DNA from: JBDTVS01 sp040007095
GTDB lineage: Bacteria > Acidobacteriota > Vicinamibacteria > Vicinamibacterales > CAVVIG01
NCBI GenBank assembly: GCA_040007095.1
Contig: JBDTVS010000049.1
Location: 1-64,000 of the forward strand
Length of the DNA stretch: 64,000 nt
Direction: 5' to 3'
Of the stretch, positions 9,101 through 17,487 are shown piece after piece (within the stretch, counting starts at the first letter, position 1; the number at the start of each line of letters is the position of its first letter). The position numbers and the translations under genes are program-made. Below the pieces are notes generated by a model. It saw nothing but the letters and a program-made list of their open reading frames with translations, did not search any database and had not been told where the DNA came from.

Positions 9101-9730
9101 GTGTGCATGCCGGAGATTAGAGTCCTCTGTGTTTACGACCACGGGCTCATGCGGGCGGGGCTCGTCCACATCGTAGGCCAGCAGCCGGACATCAAGGTCG
9201 TCGCCGAGGCGAGCGACGGCGAGGAGGCGGTCGAGCAGTTCCGGCGTCACCGGCCCGACGTCACGCTGATGGGCCTCCAGCTTCCGCGCATGAACGGGTT
9301 GCAGGCGATCCGGGCGATTCGTCGCGGCGAGCCCAACGCCCGCGTGGTCGTCATGACGTTGCATCACGGGGACGAAGACATCTACCGCGCGCTGCAGGCC
9401 GGCGCGGCCGGCTATCTGCGGAAGGACACCGTGCCGGAGGATCTGGTCCGAGCCATTCGAGACGTGCACGACGGAAAACGCGCGATTCCGCCCGACGTGG
9501 AGGCCGCGATGGTCGTTCGCGCCTCGCAGCCCACGCTCACACAGCGCGAGTTCCAGGTGCTCCAGGCGCTGTCGACCGGCAAGCGAAACAAGGAAATCGC
9601 CGCAGATCTTGGCATCAGCAGCGATACGGCCCGAGCCCACATCAAGAGCATCTTCATCAAGTTCAACGTGCACGATCGCACCGCGGCGCTGGCCGAAGCG
9701 CTCCGACGCGGCATGATTCAGATCGGGTAG
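9101..9730 (+). CDS. Response regulator with degenerate receiver
   Basis: A 209-residue paralogue of the regulator at 8222. The receiver fold is kept, but two phosphorylation residues are lost: the first acidic-pocket Asp is Tyr12 (VYDH instead of VDDH) and the phospho-acceptor is Gly58 (LMGLQ instead of LMDLQ). T86 and K108 remain. The LuxR-type HTH is intact and encoded in part by 128 bp identical to the neighbour. It should therefore bind the same DNA sites without control by phosphorylation, perhaps as a constitutive competitor or by heterodimerising; this is inference. GTG 9101 is the likely start (ATG 9107 is an alternative). The 243-bp gap before it shows no gene. Confidence 0.88.
   Translation: MCMPEIRVLCVYDHGLMRAGLVHIVGQQPDIKVVAEASDGEEAVEQFRRHRPDVTLMGLQLPRMNGLQAIRAIRRGEPNARVVVMTLHHGDEDIYRALQAGAAGYLRKDTVPEDLVRAIRDVHDGKRAIPPDVEAAMVVRASQPTLTQREFQVLQALSTGKRNKEIAADLGISSDTARAHIKSIFIKFNVHDRTAALAEALRRGMIQIG
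9578..9705 (+). repeat. 128-bp direct repeat, copy 2 (HTH-coding)
   Basis: Identical to 8705-8832. It encodes the DNA-binding part of the second, phosphorylation-dead regulator. Confidence 0.9.
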
Positions 9731-9800
9731 CGGGCGTGGCGTCCCCACGTGTCCTGGCCGCCATCGTCCCGCTATGCTCGCTCCTCTGGCCTTGCCATCC

Positions 9801-9830
9801 GGGCGCCTCAACACCCAGAACGACACACGT
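9801..9830. repeat. Short dispersed repeat, copy 2
   Basis: Matches 6-35 at 25 of 30 positions. It lies 9 bp beyond the stop codon of the minus-strand gene ending at 9839, between convergent genes. No T-run or clear hairpin marks it as a terminator. Confidence 0.4.
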
Positions 9831-9838
9831 ATTTCCTG

Positions 9839-11014
9839 TTAACCGTGCGCGGCGGCGGCCTTCAGCTGGAAGGTGATCCCGAACATCACCTCGACGCTCC
9901 GGAGTGAGCCGTCCTGCAATCGAATCGTGCCCACGGCGTTGGCGGTCGCCACGGAGCCCAGCTTGATCTGGTCGGCGGAGACGCCGATCGTCGTCTGCCT
10001 GGCGTTTCTGGCCAACGTGAACTGCAGTTGGTTCCCGCTTGCGAACGAGAAGGTCCCATCGATCGCCACGGTCGTCGGCGTCGCACCGGTCCCCCCTGAC
10101 ACCGCAAAGCCGATCGCGAGGTTTGTCCCTCCGGGAACGCGAATGTGCTTGAACTGTCCGCCGATTGTAAAGATCGTCTCGCCTCCGCCGGGCCGCTTCA
10201 CGGCCAGCGAGAGGTCCCCTTCGAACGACGGGTTCGCAAACACCGCGTCGATCACCACCTCCGAGGCAAACACCTGCGTCTGGTTGCCCTGGGCGACCTG
10301 GTTCGCGACGGTATAGCTGATCTGAAAATCCGGACTCACACGCAGCGTGCCGATGAAGTCGATTTCGTGTTTCTGCGCTCCAGCGTCGAAGCGGTAGATC
10401 ATCTGGTTCTCGGCCTTGCTGAACGTGAGGGCCCCGGCCAGGACGAAGATGTCCTCGCTGAGGTCCTCGCGCTGGAAGATGAAATTCAGCCTGACCGGGT
10501 CGCCAGGATCCTTGCGCCATCGGCCGACGAACACGAGCTGCGCCGCGTGGCTTTCGTGGCCAGCGACCTGGCTGGCGAAGCGGTAATTGAAGCGGCTGCG
10601 CAGGTCGTTGACCCTGCCGTCCAGCGTCGAGACCACGCGATCCGGAGTGGTGAAGGTCAGCCGCATGTCGGGCAGCAGGTCCCACTCGCCGCGCAGCTCG
10701 AACTGATGCGGTGCGGTCAGTTCGGGTTTGACCTTGAGTACCGCGTTGACCACGTCGTAGCGTGGCCGCCGATCGTCGTGAAAATTGCAGAGCAGCGTGG
10801 CCCCCGATTTGATGCACAGCTCGTTCCGGTCGGAGAACACCCAGCTCACGTCGAATGCGACACTGCGGGTGCCGTCCGCTGACTGGGCGGTGAGCGTGTT
10901 GCGCGTGTCGGTCGTCCAGGTGCCGAACGCCGCGCCGTTCTTGGCAACGGCCCCGTTGCCCGACGTGTCGAAACGATAGGTGTCTGCGCCGTCCTTCAGC
11001 TGAAACGTTGCCAT
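9839..11014 (-). CDS. Uncharacterised beta-rich protein
   Basis: A 391-residue protein that I do not recognise. It has no signal peptide or membrane helix and is made of short alternating polar/hydrophobic segments with many Thr, Gly and Asn (YRFDTSGNGAV, VAIDGTFSFASGNQLQFTL), which suggests repeated beta-strands. The only two Cys residues lie 9 apart (ELCIKSGATLLC). AAGGAG sits 7 nt before ATG. It is the second gene of an operon, 19 bp after the Omp85-like barrel gene, so it may be the barrel's passenger or cargo. That role is inference, and the missing signal peptide argues against simple two-partner secretion. Confidence 0.65.
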   Translation of the reverse strand: MATFQLKDGADTYRFDTSGNGAVAKNGAAFGTWTTDTRNTLTAQSADGTRSVAFDVSWVFSDRNELCIKSGATLLCNFHDDRRPRYDVVNAVLKVKPELTAPHQFELRGEWDLLPDMRLTFTTPDRVVSTLDGRVNDLRSRFNYRFASQVAGHESHAAQLVFVGRWRKDPGDPVRLNFIFQREDLSEDIFVLAGALTFSKAENQMIYRFDAGAQKHEIDFIGTLRVSPDFQISYTVANQVAQGNQTQVFASEVVIDAVFANPSFEGDLSLAVKRPGGGETIFTIGGQFKHIRVPGGTNLAIGFAVSGGTGATPTTVAIDGTFSFASGNQLQFTLARNARQTTIGVSADQIKLGSVATANAVGTIRLQDGSLRSVEVMFGITFQLKAAAAHG

Positions 11015-11033
11015 CGGTCAACTCCTTCTTCAG

Positions 11034-13118
11034 TCAGAATCCCAAATCCGCTCCGAGGTAAGGGCGGCCACCCTGTTGTCTGGGCGCGACACCGAAGCCG
11101 TAGCCGTAATCGGCTTTGAGAATCAAGCCGCGCGCGACTTGAATGCGGAGCCCGGCCCCGGCGCCGAATCGAGTACCCTGCGAGCCTTGCGCCGCCTGGT
11201 ACAGCGCGCCGACATCGAGAAACGGCGACGCCTTGACGTTCCTTCGCAGCCAGTCCAGTGGTGCGGCTCGACTTCGAATCGGCAGCGGCAACCAGACTTC
11301 GTTCTGGACGTGCCACGCGCGCAGGCCGATACCATCGTCCTTGCGGAAGCCGCGGACGGTGTCGGCCCCACCGAGGGCAGGTTGCTCGACGAGCGGGGTG
11401 CCCCGCGACGCCGTCATGGCTCTCCCCGTGATGTGTGCCTCGATGCCCGCGCCCAGTTCCTGCGCGAAGCTCAGCGAAGCAGTTGCCACCGAGAAGGACG
11501 GCAGCTGGGCGAGCGCGACGCCGCCGTGCAGCCGGGATTCGATGGAGAGTGTGCGTTGCAGTCCAAGGCCGCGACGCCGCCGTGAGAAGCGGACGCCTCC
11601 GTTCACGGCGGCGAAATTCAGCGTGTCGTCCGGCGCGCCCATCCGCGCCAGCACGACAGAGGTGCGCTCAGTCTCGACCCAGAATCCGAGCGAGGTGCCG
11701 GTGCGGTCTGGAATCCACTCCAGATTGGCGCGCGCGGCAGCCGTCCACCGGCGTTCGTTGGTGTCGACGCCTGACAGCAGACGCTGGTACTCCGACTCGC
11801 TCGCGCCGCGACCGGTCACGCTCATCCGCCGGCGGAGCTGATTGAAGAACAGGAAGTCCCGCGTGTAGCTGGTGTCGCCCAACGCGCCCGCGTTCGAGCC
11901 GCCCGCGCTCACCTGCAGTGTCTGCGGCTCGCCGCCCAGATTTTGAAAGGTGACGCGAGACAACGCGTGCACACCCTGATCCGGCCGGTATTGGGCGCCG
12001 CCCTCCAGACGGATCCACGCCGGCAGGCCCGGGGGCGCTGGCGTCGCGCCCGCGGCGTCGCGGTCTCGCCCAACGGTCATGACCCTCGCGCCGCTGCGGG
12101 CCGGATCCTCGACCAGCCCCACCACCAGCCCGATGGCCTTGAGCTCTGCCTCCTGGCGCCCGATCTCAGCGCCGAGAATCGGTCGCTCACCGCGTGCGTA
12201 TTCCTTCGACCGCCTGGCGCCCAACGCGTGAAACTCACTGAAAGGAAGCAGGAGATACATCGCGCGCGCGGCGAGCGCCTCGCCGACCGTCTCCCCGATT
12301 TCGATGGCGGCCAGCCTGGCCCCTTCGCGAATCTCGACTTGCCGCCGGTCGTGCTCGGCGTTGACCGCGAACACCTCGTCGTGCAGGCCCAGCGAGCGCA
12401 GCACGCGATCAGGCGGATACCGCTTCTCGATGGCTGCTTCAATGCTCTGCCGGCGCCACGGTCCGCCCACCAGTGGATCCAACACGCGTCGGAGCTCCGC
12501 CTCGCTGAGCAGAGGCGGACCTTGATCGGCATCGTGGACCAGTACGTGATCCTTGCCGTCTTCGGGACTGGCAGCGTAACTCCAGGCGCGTACGGCCGGT
12601 ACGACCGTAAAGATGAGCGCTCCCTGGGTGCCGTCGAACGTGTCGACGCCGGCATCGAAGTCGAGCGCGGTCAGCGCCGGCAGGACGCGGCCGAGAGAGA
12701 TGATGGGGTCGGCGTTCTCGTTGAAGAACTGATCGAGACTGGGACGGGTGGAATTGGCCCGCTGCCAGCGGCTCCATGCGGTCCGCACGTCCGCCCAGTG
12801 TGACGCGGTCAGACGGCGAATGGCGGCCGCATCTGCCGGACACTCGGCCTCGGGTGCGAGGTTGAACGCCTGATTGCACAGGCGACCGAGACCGTGCAAC
12901 GCCGTATTGACATCTTGTATGAGCGTGCGTCGAACCGCGTCGCCGCCGGCCGCGAACCCTGGTACCGCCGCCACAGTCCTTGACTCGTCCACGGCGAGGA
13001 AGCCTTCGTCCGCGCGGAGAAACACTTTCCACTCGCCGGTCTGACCGTGGGCGGCGCTGGCCACGAGGAGGATCAGTCCTGAGAGAAACCGGCGAGTCAC
13101 CCGGCCTCGTTCGCCCAC
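11034..13118 (-). CDS. Omp85/ShlB-like outer-membrane barrel protein
   Basis: A 694-residue exported protein with a signal peptide (FLSGLILLVASAAHG near residues 11-25). The N-terminal half is not clearly assignable, although LLSEAELRRVLDPLVGG near residue 200 resembles the start of a POTRA-like unit. The C-terminal 350 residues are amphipathic strands with the Omp85 signature LGGADTVRGFRKDDG and a terminal aromatic (LGADLGF), as expected for a barrel inserted by the Bam machinery. Family members translocate or insert proteins across the outer membrane. The next gene, 19 bp downstream, encodes an unknown beta-rich protein. It could also be a surface-antigen-type porin. Confidence 0.75.
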   Translation of the reverse strand: MGERGRVTRRFLSGLILLVASAAHGQTGEWKVFLRADEGFLAVDESRTVAAVPGFAAGGDAVRRTLIQDVNTALHGLGRLCNQAFNLAPEAECPADAAAIRRLTASHWADVRTAWSRWQRANSTRPSLDQFFNENADPIISLGRVLPALTALDFDAGVDTFDGTQGALIFTVVPAVRAWSYAASPEDGKDHVLVHDADQGPPLLSEAELRRVLDPLVGGPWRRQSIEAAIEKRYPPDRVLRSLGLHDEVFAVNAEHDRRQVEIREGARLAAIEIGETVGEALAARAMYLLLPFSEFHALGARRSKEYARGERPILGAEIGRQEAELKAIGLVVGLVEDPARSGARVMTVGRDRDAAGATPAPPGLPAWIRLEGGAQYRPDQGVHALSRVTFQNLGGEPQTLQVSAGGSNAGALGDTSYTRDFLFFNQLRRRMSVTGRGASESEYQRLLSGVDTNERRWTAAARANLEWIPDRTGTSLGFWVETERTSVVLARMGAPDDTLNFAAVNGGVRFSRRRRGLGLQRTLSIESRLHGGVALAQLPSFSVATASLSFAQELGAGIEAHITGRAMTASRGTPLVEQPALGGADTVRGFRKDDGIGLRAWHVQNEVWLPLPIRSRAAPLDWLRRNVKASPFLDVGALYQAAQGSQGTRFGAGAGLRIQVARGLILKADYGYGFGVAPRQQGGRPYLGADLGF

Positions 13119-13426
13119 AGCTTCATCTCCGTTCGCGAAGGCGCGCCGGCAGCAGCGCGCATGGGACCTTTCTGTCTGAAGCGTTGAGGGGGGATTTTCT
13201 TCGCGCCGCGCGATGGCAGTCTACTTGATTTCTTGTCTTGGTTGGGAGGGCTCCACCCCGACGACCGTGGGGTCACTCTCCCCTCTGGCGGCGGACTCGA
13301 GAGCCATTGCGAGGCGCGGCACCCAGGAAATCTGTGTTGTCTGTTTGGTCGCTTGGCGTTACGATCCGCCAGCGAGGTGTACGCCTTGCCGCGAATCGAT
13401 TCAATCTCTCACCAGGGGAGCGACCC
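13119..13426. other. Divergent intergenic region (308 bp)
   Basis: No gene is seen. It separates the minus-strand barrel operon from the plus-strand cytochrome gene and contains the promoter at 13337-13365 and the ribosome site AGGGGAG at 13414-13420. Confidence 0.5.
13337..13365 (+). promoter_or_regulatory. Sigma-70-type promoter
   Basis: TTGTCT, a 17-bp spacer and TACGAT, placed about 60 bp before the ATG of the c-type cytochrome-like gene. Confidence 0.45.
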
Positions 13427-14788
13427 ATGTCCATGAGACGTTTGGCCATCGTTGGGGTCTTGATCGGGATGGCCGCCGTGGCCGCGCCGATCCGCGCGAC
13501 AACCGAGGAGGCGTCGGACAGCGTGACCTTCAACAAGGACGTCCTCCCGATCCTGCAGAAGAACTGTCAAACCTGCCACCGCCCCGGTGAGATTGCCCCG
13601 ATGTCGTTTCTCACCTACAAAGACGCGAGACCCTGGGCACGCGCGATGAAAACCGCGGTCGTCAACCGGCAGATGCCCCCGTGGTTTGCCGACCCGGCCT
13701 ACGGTCACTTTGCGAACGACAAGCGGTTGAGCGACGCCGACATCAGCGTCATCTCGGCGTGGGCCGACGCGGGCGCGGCGGAAGGCGATGAGAAGGACCG
13801 GCCCGCACCCGTCGCGTTCCAGGAGGGATGGGGCCTGCAGCCGGACATGATCATCGAGATGCCGAAAGACGTCCCGTTGCCCGCCAGCGGCACCATCAAC
13901 TACAAGAGCATTCTCGTCAAGGCGAACTTTACCGAGGATCGGTGGGTCGTGGCCGCCGACCTGCGGCCGGGCAACGCACAGGCGGTCCATCACATGAGAG
14001 CGATCGTGCGACCGCCGGGCTCGAGCTGGATGAAGGACGCCATTCCCGGCGTGGCGTACGAGGCCGGCGACGAGGAACTGGGACGCCAAGGCGAGGACAG
14101 CGATCTGCTGGGGAAGTTCAATCCAGGTCTGGGCGCTCAGGAGTTCAGCCGCTTTGAGTCGGCGAAGTTCGTCCCCAAGGGGGCCGACATCGTCTTCAGC
14201 ATGCACTACACGGCCATCGGCAAGGAGACCACGGACCGATCGAAGCTGGGGCTGGTGTTTGCGAAGACTCCACCGAAGCTTCGCTATTTTACGCATGACG
14301 GTCCGACCGCCGGGAACCTTGCCATTCCTGCCGGCGCAGGCAACCAGGAAGTCGTGTCCGAGATGACGGCAACCGCAGACACGCAGCTGGTCTACATGCA
14401 GCCGCACATGCACCTGCGGGGCAAGGATTACGAAGTGCGCCTCATCTATCCGTCCGGCGCGTCAGAAACGATTTTCAAATCGAAGTGGGATTTCAACTGG
14501 CAGCTCGGTGTCGATCTGGAGAAGCCGCTGCCGATTCCCAAGGGCACGCGCATCGTCGGGATTGCGCACTTCGACAACTCGATCGCGAACAAGTACAACC
14601 CGGATCCGACGTCTCGCGTCGTGTGGGGGCCCCAGAATTGGGAAGAGATGCAGAACTGTTTCATGAGCTTCCTGATCGATCCCAACACGTCGAACCCGAA
14701 GAGTCTGTTCAGACCGTCGGGACCAAGCCTGTTGAAACGAGGCGAGTCAGGGCCGACGCTTGCCGCGTTGCTGGCCGATGTCAGGTGA
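13427..14788 (+). CDS. Secreted c-type haem/copper-monooxygenase-like protein
   Basis: A 453-residue exported protein. The start chosen is ATG 13427, which has AGGGGAG 6 nt upstream and gives a clean signal peptide (LAIVGVLIGMAAVAAPIRA); the reading frame is open further upstream but lacks these signals. A mono-haem c-type site CQTCH lies near residue 47, in the context FNKDVLPILQKNC common in acidobacterial secreted cytochromes. The C-terminal two thirds resemble the copper type II ascorbate-dependent monooxygenase fold, with candidate Cu ligands HHM (near residue 188) and the HMH of PHMHLRGKDY (near residue 326). A periplasmic redox enzyme or electron carrier is likely; the substrate is unknown. 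Confidence 0.82.
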   Translation: MSMRRLAIVGVLIGMAAVAAPIRATTEEASDSVTFNKDVLPILQKNCQTCHRPGEIAPMSFLTYKDARPWARAMKTAVVNRQMPPWFADPAYGHFANDKRLSDADISVISAWADAGAAEGDEKDRPAPVAFQEGWGLQPDMIIEMPKDVPLPASGTINYKSILVKANFTEDRWVVAADLRPGNAQAVHHMRAIVRPPGSSWMKDAIPGVAYEAGDEELGRQGEDSDLLGKFNPGLGAQEFSRFESAKFVPKGADIVFSMHYTAIGKETTDRSKLGLVFAKTPPKLRYFTHDGPTAGNLAIPAGAGNQEVVSEMTATADTQLVYMQPHMHLRGKDYEVRLIYPSGASETIFKSKWDFNWQLGVDLEKPLPIPKGTRIVGIAHFDNSIANKYNPDPTSRVVWGPQNWEEMQNCFMSFLIDPNTSNPKSLFRPSGPSLLKRGESGPTLAALLADVR

Positions 14789-14860
14789 TGGATGTCAGGT
14801 GATGGACGTCAGGTGATGGACGTCAGGTGATGGACGTCAAGTGATGGATGTCAAGTGATG
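14777..14860 (+). repeat. Six tandem copies of a 14-bp unit
   Basis: The unit GATGTCAGGTGATG is repeated six times head to tail without gaps, with only T/C and G/A variants (GACGTCAGGTGATG, GATGTCAAGTGATG). The first copy contains the TGA stop of the cytochrome-like gene, so the array grew from its 3' end. Each unit carries an internal TGATG stop-start. Confidence 0.95.
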
Positions 14861-14901
14861 AGCGTTCGCGCCGAGGCCGGCGTGATCTCGGGAGAGCTTC
14901 G

Positions 14902-17133
14902 ATGAAGGTATGGGTGCGCGTGGCGCTCGTCGGTCTGATGGCCGGAGCGACGGTCGACTCAGGTAGTGCACTGCAATCTCGCCGGGCGGCCTCCGACGGC
15001 TACATTGGCGGCACCGTCCGAAGCAGCCAAGGCCCGGAAGCGGGCGTGTGGGTGATCGCGGAAACCAAGGAACTGCCCACCAATTTCATCAAGATTGTCG
15101 TCACCGACGATCAGGGCCGCTTCACGGTGCCCGAACTCCCGGCCGCCACCTACAGCGTGTGGGTCCGTGGGTATGGCTTGAGCGATTAGACGCCCATTCA
15201 GGTCAAGCCGGGCGCGAACGCCGTGGCGCTGAGCGCGATGCTGGCCAGCACACCGGTGGAGGCGGCCAAGGTGTATCCGGGCAACTACTGGCTGTCGCTG
15301 CTCGAGCCGCCGGCACCCAGCGAGTTTCCCGGCACCGGACCGCAGGGAAACGGCGTCGGTCCGAACATGCTGAGCCAGAACGTCTGGGTCAACTCACTCA
15401 AGTCGGACTGTAACTTCTGTCATCAGCTCGGCAATCGCCTGACACGCAGCGTGGATCACGTCTTGAAGGCGAAGCCGGAGCTCAAGACGCACGCCGAGGC
15501 CTGGGAGTGGCGGCTGGGCACGGGCGTGCGCGGCACCTCGATGTACGGCGTGCTGACCAACCAGGGTAAAGAACGCTCGCTCAAGGCCTACTCCGACTGG
15601 ACCGAGCGAATCGCCAAAGGCGAAGTACCGCCGGCCCCGTCCCGGCCGAAGGGCCTCGAGCGCAATCTTGTGGTGACGCTGTGGGATGTGGGCGACGACC
15701 ACTCATTCATGCACGACGAGGTGTCGACCGACAAGAATCATCCCACCGTCAACGCCAACGGCCGCGTGTATGCGGTCTCGGCGGGTCATGGGCAGCTGGT
15801 CGTGTTGGATCCGAACGAGCACAGCACGTTTGCCCTGGACATTCCCACACGGGAGCCGAAACAGAACGTTCCGTCCCGTTTTCCGGCGCCTGGCCGTCCG
15901 TCGTTGCACTGGGGAAATGAGCACCTCTGGGCCAATCCCCCCTACAACCCGGCGGATCCACATAATCCGATGCTCGACAGCAAGGGCCGCGTGTGGATGA
16001 CCTCGAAGATTCGCAGCGACAAGGATCCGTCCTGGTGCAGCGAGGCGACCAACAGGTTCGCCGAGTGGTTCCCGCTGCAGAGCAGTGGACGGCAGGCCGC
16101 GTTCTTTGACGGGGGGACGCAGCGTTTCACGCTCATCGACACGTGCTATTCGACGCATCATCTGCAGTTCGACAACGATCCCGACGAGACGCTGTATTTC
16201 AACGAGCTGCTCGGTCCCATCTTCGGCTGGATTGATACGAAGGTCTACGACCAGACCAAGGACGAGCAGAAGGCGGTCGGCTGGTGTGGGCAGGTGCTGG
16301 ACACCAACGGCGACGGCAGGATCACCAGGCCGTGGAACGTGCTGGACGGTCGCGGGAACTCCGCGCTGTACCAGGGCGACACGACCGCAGGCGGGGCGGC
16401 CGGACGTGGACGTGGTGCGCCGGTGCCGGTCGATGCGAAGCTCGACACGATGGTCAGCTACGCGCTGTACGCGGTCATCCCGAGCCCCGTCGACGATAGC
16501 GTCTGGGGCGTCAGCGAACAGTTTCCCGGCTACCTCGTACGGCTCCAGCGCGGCAACAACGCGCCGTCCACCTGCAAGACTCAGCTGTTCAAAGTCCCGG
16601 AGCCTGGCTTCGATCCTCGCGGCGTGGATATCGATCGCAACGGGGTGGTGTGGACGGCCCTGGCCGCCAGCAGCCATCTGGCCAGCTTCGACGTCCGGAA
16701 GTGCAAGGATCTGGGTGGGCCGGCAAAGACCGACGGCAGTCAGTGCCGCGAGGGATGGACGCTCTATCAGACGACCGGTCCGAAGCTGAAAGGCACGAAC
16801 ATTCCGGCCGATTTCCACTATTACAACTGGGTGGATCAGTTCAATATCTCGGGACTCGGCGCGAACACGCCGTTCGCCACCGGATCGAACTCCGATTCAC
16901 TGCTGGCGCTGAACCCACAGACCAGGGAGTGGACCACCTTGCGCGTACCGTACCCGCTCGGGTTCTACTCGCGCGGCATGGACGGACGGATCGATGATCC
17001 GAACGGCGGCTGGAAGGGCCGCGCGCTCTACGCGAACTACGGCACGCATTTCGTCTGGCACATCGAGGGCGGAAAAGGCACCAAGGGCAAGATCGCCAAG
17101 TTTCAGATACGGCCGAACCCACTGGCGAGATAA
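14902..17133 (+). pseudogene. Haem/propeller protein gene interrupted by TAG
   Basis: One reading frame of 743 sense codons plus the final stop, if the internal stop is read through, is cut by a single TAG at 15187-15189 (codon 96). GGAG 7 nt before ATG 14902 and a signal peptide (VRVALVGLMAGATVDSGSA) mark the start. Codons 1-95 encode a carboxypeptidase-regulatory-like Ig domain. The same frame resumes at once with TPIQVKPGANAVAL, then the c-type haem motif CNFCH and a propeller resembling the virginiamycin B lyase/SMP-30 class. The family usually has a sense codon here; TCG (Ser) to TAG is one base. This could be a real nonsense mutation, a sequencing error or readthrough. The downstream part alone would lack a signal peptide. 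Confidence 0.8.
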
Positions 17134-17169
17134 CGGTCCAGCGCCGGAACGAGCCGTTCAGGTGCTCTC

Positions 17170-17408
17170 CGGCCCAGGACCCAGGCCGAGAGAAATCGCA
17201 AAGAACGGCCCCAGCCTGATTACCCGGTCAGCACGAACGGCAGCGGCAGATCGACGAGGGCAGGGCCGCCGACCGCGCCGGTTTCTCCTCAATAGAAACG
17301 CAAATGCGCCAGGAGAATGGCGATCCCGCTGACCAGCAGCGCCAGGAAGCTGAGCGTCGTGATCCAGTGGGTGATGCGGACGAGGATGGAGTGCCGTGGG
17401 GGAACCAC
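17170..17408 (-). pseudogene. Cytochrome b561-domain gene remnant
   Basis: On the minus strand the gap between two genes still encodes, in one frame, the N-terminal part of a di-haem cytochrome b/b6 (b561-type) membrane protein. PRHSILVRITHWITTLSF and LALLVSGIAILLAHLRFY form the first helix with its haem-ligand His. GETGAVGG and LPLPFVLTG follow, then SGWGRSLRFLSAWVL. The frame is broken by TGA at 17289-17291 (where relatives have Trp) and TAA at 17220-17222 (where relatives have Gln), and homology stops after AWVLG. The rest of the gene is missing, so this is a relic. It sits between two other genes and next to the TAG-interrupted haem gene. Confidence 0.75.
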
Positions 17409-17433
17409 CCGATTTGTGAGCCTTTGAGAAGAA

Positions 17434-17462
17434 CCCCGAGGTTCCATCGAAGAACCCCGGGG
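17434..17462 (-). terminator. Hairpin at the 3' end of the TonB receptor gene
   Basis: The inverted repeat CCCCGAGGTTC / GAACCCCGGGG forms an 11-bp stem (one G-U pair in the transcript) with a 7-nt loop. On the minus-strand transcript it is followed by a weak pyrimidine run (TTCTTCTC). It lies 26 bp past the receptor stop codon. Confidence 0.5.
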
Positions 17463-17487
17463 CTGGGCTCCGCCGGGCCGGAGGCCC

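Noticed and set aside
14777..14860. Possible CRISPR array
   Set aside because: Units are 14 bp, directly abutting, without spacers; no cas genes.
15187..15189. Pyrrolysine at the TAG codon
   Set aside because: No pyrrolysine genes or context seen here; a point mutation or sequencing error is simpler.
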